Positions 8,523 to 14,976 of a stretch of DNA of 21,886 bases are shown here, piece after piece; the first letter of the stretch is position 1, and each line of letters begins with the position of its first letter. This DNA is from DATDCY01 sp031406795 [NCBI: Candidatus Rokuibacteriota bacterium] (GTDB taxonomy: Bacteria > JAUVQV01), in the NCBI GenBank assembly GCA_031406795.1, contig JANOHV010000234.1, forward strand, positions 1 through 21,886. Reading direction: 5' to 3'. The notes under the pieces were generated by a model that ran no database searches, was not told where the DNA came from, and saw only the letters and a program-made list of their open reading frames with translations. Made by a program: the position numbers and the translations under genes.

Positions 8523-10235
8523 TTACTCCTGCTCTCGGCGCGACAGTTCGAGGTTGGCCCGGAATTTCGCCTCCCCCGGATCGCAGACCACGGCCTTCTC
8601 GAAATAGAGCCGTGCCTGGAGCCTGCCGCCCTTGAGCAGGTGGGCGCGGCCGAGGTTGTTCAGGGCCGTGCAGTAGGCCGGGTCGATTTCGATCGCGCTC
8701 GCCAGCGCGGTGATCGCCTCAGCGTAGTCGCCGGTTTCGATCAGCAGGAAGCCGTAGTTCTGCAGCGCTTTCGCGTTTCGCGGGTTCAGGCCCAGCAGCG
8801 TCCGGTAATCGGCGAGCAGGGCCTCCGGCCGCTCGCCGAGACGATAGCGCGCGATGCCGAGGTTGTTGAGCGCGCGCTGGTGTCGCGGGTTGAGCCGCAG
8901 CAAATCCCGCAGCAGATCGGCCTGCTGCCGGATGCGGCCGAGCTCCCGCTCGTGCTCGCTCAGCTGGTAAAGAGCGGTCTCGGATCGCGGGTCCACCGCC
9001 AGCGCATGCCGCCACAGGCTGCCGCTGTCCCGCCAGTGTCCCGCCTGGCGGTGGGCGGCCAGGCCGAGCAGCGCGACGGCGGCCGCGATCGCGAGCGACG
9101 CCGGGATCCGGGTGTCCGGGCGGCGCCGCGCCAGCTCCGCGGCGCCCCAGACGACGGCCAGGAAGATGCCGATCAGCGGCACGTAGAGGTAGCGGTCGGC
9201 GCGCGCCTGGGCGCCGACCTGGAGGATGCCGATCACCGGGAGCAGCGTGATCAGAAACCAGAACCACCCGAAGGCGGCGTAGGGCGCCGCGCGGCGCAGC
9301 CGCAACGCCGCGACCGTGAGCGCCGCCAGCGCGAGCGCGGCGAGCCCCGCGCGACCCCAGGGCAGCCCGGCGGACGGATGCGGATAGAACACGCTCAGAT
9401 CGCGGGGCAGAAACAGCTCCCCCAGGTACGCGACGCAGCTGAGCAGCGCGTTGCCCAGACGCACCGGCAGCGGGAAGAACTGCAGCGAGGCGACCGCGCC
9501 GACCCGGGACTGCGCGGCGATCGTGACGAGGCCCGAGGCCAGCGCCAGCGCGAACAGCGGCGCCTTCTCGCGGACCAGGGGGCGGAGGGCCCCGGGGCCG
9601 ATCCCGGCGCGGCCGCCGCGCCCGAGGGGCCACCAGTCGAGCAGCAGCAGCAGCAGAGGCAGTACGACGAGCATCGGCTTGGCGAGCAGACCGAGGGCGA
9701 ACAGGACCGCCGCGAGCGCGAGCGATCGGTTCGCGGGCCGGGCGAGGCGCCAGAGGTAGGCCCGCACGCTCAACAGCCCCAGCAGCGCCGCCAGCAGCGT
9801 CTTGCGCTCCGCGATCCAGGCCACGGACTCCACCTGCACGGGGTGCACCGCGAACAGCGCGGCGACCGCGGCGCAGCGCCAGAACGAGCCCGTGAGCGCT
9901 CGCAGCAGCTCGAAGAGCAGCAGCGTGCAGGCGGCGTGCAGGCTCAGGCTCACCAGGTGCTGGGCGCTCGCGTCGGTGCCGAAGAGGCTCACGTCCGCCA
10001 TGTGCGAGAGCCAGGTCAGCGGGTGCCAGTTGGCGGCGTGGAAGGCCGTGAAAGCCCACTTCAAGCCGCTCCAGCTCAGCCCGGCGCGCACCGCCGGGTT
10101 GCGGGAGACGTACTCGGGGTCGTCGAGATTGACGAAGTCGAACCCGCCGACGCCGCGGTACACGAACGCCAGCGCGCCGAGCAGCAGCGCGGCCAGCAGC
10201 AGCGCGCGAACCCGCCTCGGGTCGCGTTGCGGCAT
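8523..10235 (-). CDS. Polytopic GT-C/TMTC-like glycosyltransferase-family protein with C-terminal TPRs
   Basis: Predicted 570-residue inner-membrane protein. The N-terminal 400 residues contain about ten hydrophobic segments and the characteristic blocks of bacterial relatives of TMTC/GT39 O-mannosyltransferases: FVNLDDPEYV with the acidic pair (Asp38/Asp39) in the first periplasmic loop, NWHPLTWLSHM, HPVQVESVAWIAERK and ARADRYLYVPLIGIF. The C-terminal 140 residues are TPR helices (for example NPRHQRALNNLGIARYRLGERPEA, split over repeats). The family fold suggests transfer of a lipid-linked sugar to a protein, but most bacterial members have no proven activity. The start ATG lies 3 nt after the stop of the PATAN-DnaJ-TPR gene, so the two are probably co-translated. 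The pilins and a ligase 8 kb away are possible but unproven clients. Confidence 0.85.
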   Translation of the reverse strand: MPQRDPRRVRALLLAALLLGALAFVYRGVGGFDFVNLDDPEYVSRNPAVRAGLSWSGLKWAFTAFHAANWHPLTWLSHMADVSLFGTDASAQHLVSLSLHAACTLLLFELLRALTGSFWRCAAVAALFAVHPVQVESVAWIAERKTLLAALLGLLSVRAYLWRLARPANRSLALAAVLFALGLLAKPMLVVLPLLLLLLDWWPLGRGGRAGIGPGALRPLVREKAPLFALALASGLVTIAAQSRVGAVASLQFFPLPVRLGNALLSCVAYLGELFLPRDLSVFYPHPSAGLPWGRAGLAALALAALTVAALRLRRAAPYAAFGWFWFLITLLPVIGILQVGAQARADRYLYVPLIGIFLAVVWGAAELARRRPDTRIPASLAIAAAVALLGLAAHRQAGHWRDSGSLWRHALAVDPRSETALYQLSEHERELGRIRQQADLLRDLLRLNPRHQRALNNLGIARYRLGERPEALLADYRTLLGLNPRNAKALQNYGFLLIETGDYAEAITALASAIEIDPAYCTALNNLGRAHLLKGGRLQARLYFEKAVVCDPGEAKFRANLELSRREQE

Positions 10236-10238
10236 CGG

Positions 10239-11804
10239 CTACTTCTTCAGAAACCGGTCGAGCAGCCCCTTCTCGGCGGTCGGGGTCTCCATCTCGCGGA
10301 TCTCCTTGAGCGCGCCCGGGTGCTTCGGGTCGAGCCGCAACGCCGTCTCGAACTGTTTCTTCGCCTTGTCGTAAAGGTGCCCCGTCCGGTAGACCTGGCC
10401 GAGATGCACGTAGTACTGGGCGTTGTTGTAATCCAGCGCGATCGCGGTCTTGCAGTGCTCCTCGGCCTCGTGCAGCCGTTTCCTGGTGCGCATCAGCGCG
10501 ACCCCGAGCCAGGTGTGGTAGCGCGGGTTCTGGGGCGCGAGGTTCACCGCCCAGCGCAAGGCCTGGATACCCGACCAGACATCGCCCGCGTTGAGCAGCG
10601 CGAGCCCCTTGGCGAACTGATCCCGGGCCAGGTGGGAATCCCCGTCCGGCGTCTTCTCCCGCGCCACCGGCACCGTCAGCTGCAGCACATCGCGATCGTA
10701 CTCGGCGCGCGCGCTGGCATTCTGCAGCGTCGTGTACGCCTCGCTGACGCGCATGAAGATCGCGTTCACCGCCTCCTGCAGGTCTTCGAACTCGGGGCGG
10801 AAGTACCGGTCGGGGTGGTACTCCTTCGCCAGCGCGATGTACGAGCGCTTGATGGTGTCGACGTCCGACTCCGGGGTCACCCCGAGCAGCTGGTAGAAGG
10901 AAAGGCTCGGGATCCGGCCCATCAGCGTCGAAATCTTCTCGCGCTGGGCCAGCGCTTCCGCATCGGGCGGCTGCGTGGTCGCCGCGGTCGCCGCCGGGGT
11001 CGTCCCCGGGGCCGGCGCCGCGGTCCCCACCGCGGTCCCCGCCGGGGCCGGCGCCGCGGTCGGCGACAGCGGCTGCTCCGCGGCTCGCGGGCGGATTTCG
11101 ACCAACCCCAGCAGTGCCAGCCCGTACAGCAGGACGTCCGTGCCGCGTTCGTCGAGGTCGATCATCCGCGCCATCTCCCGCGGGGACCGCCCCTGCTCGA
11201 CGAGGGAATAGAGTCGCCGGGCGGCATCGGGGGCGTCGATCTGGTCAATGGCGAACTGCGGCTCGGCCGCCGGATACAGCTCGGATTGCCGCAAGTCCCA
11301 CACGCCGCCCCAGCGCACATCGGCGGCGATCTGCGCCAGCCCCTCGAAGATCAGGCCCGCCGGGTGCAGGCGCAGGCTCACGATTTCCTCCTGGGTCGCG
11401 AGCCCATCGAGGAACCGCCAGTTGCCCTCATCCCAGGCGCAGAGTGAAACGACGATCTCGCGCACCTGCGCGATCAGCCCGCGGAAGAGGTCCTTCGGCG
11501 CCAGCGCGCCGATCTGCACCAGGATGGTCCCCTGTTTGCGGCCGGTGGCGAGAACCTGGCTCGCGGACTCCTCGTACTGGTCGCGGGTGATCATCCCCCG
11601 GGCGAGCAGGATGTCGCCGAGCCGATCGGCCGTCAGGCTCGAGGTGGCGTACAGGATGAAGCCGTTCTTGAAAAAGACCTTCTTGATGCTGTCGTCGCGA
11701 TAGGCCACCAGCTGGCCGGTCGCCTTGCGCACGAGCAGATCCCGCAGCTGCTCGGGCATCGTCAGAAAACCGATCGCCCCGGCGGTCTCGGGGGTTGCGG
11801 TCAT
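10239..11804 (-). CDS. PATAN/DUF4388 - J-domain - TPR protein
   Basis: Predicted 521-residue cytoplasmic multidomain protein. The N-terminal 170 residues fit DUF4388 (PATAN): ATGQLVAYRDDSIKKVFFKNG, ADRLGDILLARGMI, GTILVQIGALAPKDLF and WDEGNWRF. A Pro/Ala/Thr linker (about 240-285) leads to a DnaJ J-domain (about 301-373) with the intact HPD tripeptide at 330-332 in AKEYHPDRYF, so it should stimulate Hsp70 ATPase. From 392 to 500 there are three TPRs. Known family roles: PATAN domains act in bacterial signalling, J-domains recruit DnaK, TPRs bind proteins. A combined adaptor role is inferred. The ATG at 11804 overlaps the stop of the upstream pseudokinase gene in an ATGA, showing tight coupling. 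The product is not a classical DnaJ because the G/F and zinc-finger regions are absent. Confidence 0.88.
   Translation of the reverse strand: MTATPETAGAIGFLTMPEQLRDLLVRKATGQLVAYRDDSIKKVFFKNGFILYATSSLTADRLGDILLARGMITRDQYEESASQVLATGRKQGTILVQIGALAPKDLFRGLIAQVREIVVSLCAWDEGNWRFLDGLATQEEIVSLRLHPAGLIFEGLAQIAADVRWGGVWDLRQSELYPAAEPQFAIDQIDAPDAARRLYSLVEQGRSPREMARMIDLDERGTDVLLYGLALLGLVEIRPRAAEQPLSPTAAPAPAGTAVGTAAPAPGTTPAATAATTQPPDAEALAQREKISTLMGRIPSLSFYQLLGVTPESDVDTIKRSYIALAKEYHPDRYFRPEFEDLQEAVNAIFMRVSEAYTTLQNASARAEYDRDVLQLTVPVAREKTPDGDSHLARDQFAKGLALLNAGDVWSGIQALRWAVNLAPQNPRYHTWLGVALMRTRKRLHEAEEHCKTAIALDYNNAQYYVHLGQVYRTGHLYDKAKKQFETALRLDPKHPGALKEIREMETPTAEKGLLDRFLKK
11008..11061. repeat. Short direct repeat in linker codons
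   Basis: An identical 18-bp GC-only unit (GGGGCCGGCGCCGCGGTC) occurs at 11008-11025 and 11044-11061, 36 bp apart. It encodes the repeated Ala-Pro-Ala-Pro-Gly-Thr-type residues of the linker between the PATAN and J-domains. The repeat is in frame (12 codons apart), so expansion or contraction would change linker length without breaking the protein. Confidence 0.6.
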
Positions 11805-12820
11805 ACCGGCAGCGTGACGATATACTCGGTGCGGTCCGCGGACGGCGCGATCCGCAGCTCGCCGCCGTGCAGCAGGAAGATGCCGCGGATGACGGCGAGT
11901 TCCTCGATGGCCAGGCGGTTGATGCGCGGGTGGCTGTCGTCGAGCGGGAAGAGTGCCTGCGGGGGCCAGGGAACGTCCATCGTGTGCGCGCCACGCCGCA
12001 CGGCGATCACGGTGGTCACCACGCCCTCGTCCGGGCGCGCCGTGAGCGTGACATCGGTGAGGGCGGGGGCCGCCCGCAGCGCGTGGGTCAGCACGCCGTA
12101 CAGCCCCAGGTAGAGCCAGTGGTAGTCGCCCGAGGTGAACGGCAGGCGCGGCGGAAGTGTCCAGAGCAGGCAGGCGCTGCGCTCGCTGGCCAGCCCCTGG
12201 ATCTTGGCGGCGAGATCCTCCAGCAGCGTCCGCAGGTCCACCGGCGAGCGCGCCACGCGATTGGGCATCGCGACCTGCTCGGCGGTCTCGAGCAGCTGCA
12301 CGAAGAGCGTGTTCAGGTCCCTGACGTCCTGGCGCAGCGTCGAGATGAAGGCCTCGCGCGTCGGTTCGCGCTGGCGCAGTTCGGGCTCGGTGATGAATTC
12401 GCTGGCGATCCCGACGGAGTTGAGGCGCGAGGCCACTTCGTGGGCCAGGTAGTTGTTGAGGCTGACGCGCATCCGCCCGAACTCGCGCTCCAGGCTGTAG
12501 GGGCGCATGATGATCGCCCTGCGCAGCACGGGGTCGTGCTCGGGGCCGAGGCGGCGCGAGACGATCAGCAGCAGGCTGTGCGGGCCCGGGGCGAGACAGT
12601 AAAAGGTGGCGGGGAAGGCGCCCCAGAACTCGGACGAGCGAATCCCCGGTCGCAGGATCGAGGCGTCGTTCCCGATGAGTTCGTCCGGCTCCAGACCGAG
12701 ATAAACACCGACGTTGCCGTTCGCCGCGACGATCGTATTGCCGGCGTCCAGCCCGATCAGGCCGATACCGGAGGACTCGAACAAATCGAAGATGATGCGG
12801 GTGCCCGGCGTCTGCTCCAT
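11801..12820 (-). CDS. PAS-containing degenerate histidine kinase-like protein (probable pseudokinase)
   Basis: Predicted 339-residue cytoplasmic protein with the architecture of a small sensor kinase: a PAS-like N-terminus (about 10-110; IIFDLFESSGIGLIGLDAGNTIVAAN), a two-helix dimerisation region with a His-Glu pair (His127) in NNYLAHEVASRLNS, and a C-terminal ATPase-like fold ending LAVIRGIFLLHGGELRI and TEYIVTLPV. The ATP site looks lost. The N-box region reads YLGLYGVLTHALRAA with no Asn, no DxGxG box is visible, and the GxGLG lid is replaced by LAIEELAV. A structural or docking role is inferred. No strong ribosome-binding site precedes the ATG at 12820. The stop overlaps the PATAN-DnaJ gene start by 4 bp. 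It could still be a divergent active kinase, but its missing residues are the ones that bind nucleotide. Confidence 0.8.
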   Translation of the reverse strand: MEQTPGTRIIFDLFESSGIGLIGLDAGNTIVAANGNVGVYLGLEPDELIGNDASILRPGIRSSEFWGAFPATFYCLAPGPHSLLLIVSRRLGPEHDPVLRRAIIMRPYSLEREFGRMRVSLNNYLAHEVASRLNSVGIASEFITEPELRQREPTREAFISTLRQDVRDLNTLFVQLLETAEQVAMPNRVARSPVDLRTLLEDLAAKIQGLASERSACLLWTLPPRLPFTSGDYHWLYLGLYGVLTHALRAAPALTDVTLTARPDEGVVTTVIAVRRGAHTMDVPWPPQALFPLDDSHPRINRLAIEELAVIRGIFLLHGGELRIAPSADRTEYIVTLPV

Positions 12821-12880
12821 CTGCTGTTCAAACCCCCTGGTTGAGATTTGAAAAACGGTACCAGAGTGCCGCCGCGAGTG

Positions 12881-13471
12881 TCAACGCGCGGGCGGGGTCA
12901 GCTCGCGACGGATCTCCTCGGCGTGCGGCCCGTCCGGCGCCAGCTGCAGATAGCGCTCCCAGGCGCGCCGCGCCGCCTGCGGATTCCCCGGCGGCCGCGA
13001 CTCCAGGATGCCGAGGTTGCGCTGGGTCAGCGCGTACGAGGGATCGATGAGCACGGCCTGCTCGTAGGCCCGCCGGGCGCCCGCGTAGTCGCCGAGGCGC
13101 TCCAGCGCGGTGCCGAAGTTGTTGCAGGCGCGCACGTCGCGCGGGTCCAGCTGGAGGGCCCGACGGAATTCCTCGAGCGCCCGGGCGTAATTCCCCTGGG
13201 CGAAGTGGACCCCGCCGACGTAGTTCCAGCTGCGGGCGCGCGTCTGATCGCGCGCCAGCGCCGTGTCGAACTGGCGCAGCGCCTGATCGAGGTCTCCGGC
13301 CTTGAAGGCGGCATCGCCGAGCATCCAGAGGCTCTCGATCGAACCGGTCGCGGGGAGCGGCTCCTCGCCGCGCGCCGGCGGGGTCGCCGGACACAACGCG
13401 CACAGCAGCAACGCGACGGCCGCCAGCCGCGACCGCCGCCGGTATTTTTTCGGCACCCCTCTTGTTCTCAT
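12881..13471 (-). CDS. Secreted or periplasmic TPR protein
   Basis: Predicted 196-residue protein with a basic N-region (MRTRGVPKKYRRRSR), a hydrophobic core (LAAVALLLCAL) and a probable signal peptidase site after PARG, followed by three to four TPR units (for example LGDAAFKAGDLDQALRQFD, NFGTALERLGDYAGARRAY). It is likely exported and binds another protein. The frame stays open to 13663, but that part overlaps the divergent folC-like gene and has no signal-peptide character, so the ATG at 13471 is preferred. No clear Shine-Dalgarno precedes it. A TATACT box lies about 10 nt upstream, which would allow a very short leader. It lies 60 bp upstream of the pseudokinase gene and is probably the first gene of a four-gene minus-strand TPR/signalling operon. 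Confidence 0.8.
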   Translation of the reverse strand: MRTRGVPKKYRRRSRLAAVALLLCALCPATPPARGEEPLPATGSIESLWMLGDAAFKAGDLDQALRQFDTALARDQTRARSWNYVGGVHFAQGNYARALEEFRRALQLDPRDVRACNNFGTALERLGDYAGARRAYEQAVLIDPSYALTQRNLGILESRPPGNPQAARRAWERYLQLAPDGPHAEEIRRELTPPAR

Positions 13472-13480
13472 GGCGCAAAG

Positions 13481-13486
13481 AGTATA
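13481..13486 (-). promoter_or_regulatory. Possible -10 box for the secreted TPR gene
   Basis: On the minus strand this reads TATACT, a near-consensus sigma-70 -10 hexamer, in otherwise GC-rich DNA between two divergent starts only 34 bp apart. A start of transcription about 7 nt downstream would leave almost no leader before the ATG at 13471. No convincing -35 hexamer is seen at 16-18 bp spacing, so this is a weak call. Confidence 0.25.
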
Positions 13487-13505
13487 CCCGACGTAGAATG
13501 CGGCA

Positions 13506-14777
13506 ATGCGCTTCGTCGACGCGGAAACGTTCCTGCAGCACCAGCAGCGTTTCGGGTGGAAGTTCGGGCTCGGGCCGATGCGGCGCGCGCTCGCCCGTCT
13601 GGGCCAGCCGCAGCGCTCGTTCCCGTCGGTGATCGTCGCCGGCTCCAAAGGCAAGGGCTCCACTGCGGCTTTCCTCGAGGCGCTGCTGCTGGCGGCGGGC
13701 CACCCGGCCGGCCTCTACACCTCGCCGCACCTGGTCAGCATCCGCGAGCGTATCCGCCTCGGCGGCGCCCCGATCGGCGAGCGGGCCTTCGGCCGGCTGA
13801 TCGGCGAGCTGCGCGGACGCCTCGGCGCGCGGGCCCGGCTGACGCACTTCGAGTGGCTGACGCTGGCGGCGCTCGAATATTTTTCGCAGCACGGGGCGCG
13901 GCCCGCGGTGCTCGAAATCGGGCTGGGCGGGCGCCTCGACGCGGTGAACGCGGTCGACGGGGCGCTCAGCGTGATCACCGGGATCGAGCGCGAGCACGTC
14001 GAGCTGCTCGGCACGCGCCTCGGCGCGATCGCGCTCGAGAAGGCCGGAGTCATGCGCCCCGGGGTCCCGTGCCTGATCGGGGCGGTGCGCCCCGCGGCCG
14101 CGCGGGCGCTGCAGGCGCAGGCGCGCCGGATCGCCGCGCCCGCGGTCTGGCTCGAGCGCGAGGCCGCGTGGACGATCACCGGACATGACACCCGCGGGGT
14201 GCGGCTGGACCTCGTCACCTCCCGCGCCCGCTACCCGGGGCTGCGCCTGGGCCTGCTCGGGCGCCACCAGGCGCACAATGCGGCCCTCGCCGTTCTCGCC
14301 GCGGAGCGCCTCGGCGAACTGGGTTTCCCCGTCCCGCGCGCCGCGGTGCGCGCCGGGCTCGCGGGCGCCCGCTGGCCGGGACGCTGCGATTACCGCCCCG
14401 GCCGTCCGGCGTTTCTGCTCGACGGGTCGCACACCGACGGGTCGGCGCGCGCGCTGGCCGAACTGCTGACCGAACTCTTCCCGGAGCGGCGCATCGCGCT
14501 GGTCTTCGGCGCGCTGCGCGACAAGCGCGTCGGCGCGATGGCCGCCGCGCTTTTCCCGCTCGCCGGCACCGTGCACCTCGTGCGCCCCCCCGAGGAGCGG
14601 GGACTGGAGCCCGCCGAACTGCTGCGGCGGGTTCCCGCCGGCCTGCGCGCGCGCTGCTCCGCGGCGGGGGACCTGGCCGCCACAGTGGCCGCGGCGCGGC
14701 GCTCCGCCGGGTCGCGCGGGCTGGTGGTCGTCGCCGGATCGCTGTTCCTGGTGGGCGAGGTGCTAACCCTTCAATGA
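13506..14777 (+). CDS. folC: Folylpolyglutamate synthase/dihydrofolate synthase-like Mur ligase family protein
   Basis: Predicted 423-residue cytoplasmic ligase adding glutamate to folates (and perhaps to dihydropteroate). FolC blocks are in order: P-loop GSKGKGST (about residues 46-53; usual GTNGKGS), GLYTSPHLVSIRERI, FEWLTLAALEYF, LEIGLGGRLDAVNA, ITGIEREHVELLG, a carbamylated-Lys-region equivalent EKAGVMRPGVP, LLGRHQAHNAALA, FLLDGSHTDGSA (usual DGAHN) and VFGALRDKR. The DGSHT variant and the GSK P-loop mark a divergent FolC subgroup. No accD neighbour, common next to folC, is present. The start ATG lies 34 bp from the divergent TPR gene start and has only a weak ribosome-binding site. The last three codons and the TGA stop fall inside the small TA-flanked element at 14764-14920, so the native C-terminus was probably replaced when it inserted. 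Confidence 0.88.
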   Translation: MRFVDAETFLQHQQRFGWKFGLGPMRRALARLGQPQRSFPSVIVAGSKGKGSTAAFLEALLLAAGHPAGLYTSPHLVSIRERIRLGGAPIGERAFGRLIGELRGRLGARARLTHFEWLTLAALEYFSQHGARPAVLEIGLGGRLDAVNAVDGALSVITGIEREHVELLGTRLGAIALEKAGVMRPGVPCLIGAVRPAAARALQAQARRIAAPAVWLEREAAWTITGHDTRGVRLDLVTSRARYPGLRLGLLGRHQAHNAALAVLAAERLGELGFPVPRAAVRAGLAGARWPGRCDYRPGRPAFLLDGSHTDGSARALAELLTELFPERRIALVFGALRDKRVGAMAAALFPLAGTVHLVRPPEERGLEPAELLRRVPAGLRARCSAAGDLAATVAAARRSAGSRGLVVVAGSLFLVGEVLTLQ

Positions 14778-14920
14778 ACGGTGGCCCGATCAGTACCGTT
14801 CGCCCTGAGCCCGTCGAAGGGCGCTTGTATGAAGACTCTGTCCCGTTCGTGGTTCGACCGTTCGTCAAGCTCACGGCTCACCACGAACGGGAAAAGTTAC
14901 CGCACTTCACTGAAGGGTTA
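14764..14920. mobile_element. MITE-like palindromic element, copy 2 (opposite orientation to copy 1)
   Basis: This 157-bp element is bounded by TA on each side and by inverted ends TAACCCTTCAATG and, read inward from the right, TAACCCTTCAGTG (12 of 13 identical). Its plus strand aligns along nearly its whole length to the minus strand of the element at 1677-1853. The shared parts include GTGGCCCGATCAGTACCGTT, the CGTTCG hairpin units, GGGCGCTTGT, GAAGACTC and GGGAAAAGTTACCGCAC. The 20-bp length difference equals the extra tandem unit in copy 1. It supplies the stop codon of the upstream folC-like gene and lies 56 bp upstream of lptD. No transposase is encoded. Confidence 0.78.
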
Positions 14921-14976
14921 CGGCGAGGTGCTCGGGATGTGAGGAAAATTCTCCGGTTTTGTGGTAAAGGATTGCG

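Noticed and set aside
8640-11447. 935-residue plus-strand open frame opposite the GT-C and PATAN genes
   Set aside because: Highly charged, Gln/Arg-rich, with no domain. It is the mirror of two convincing minus-strand genes and typical of high-GC antisense frames.
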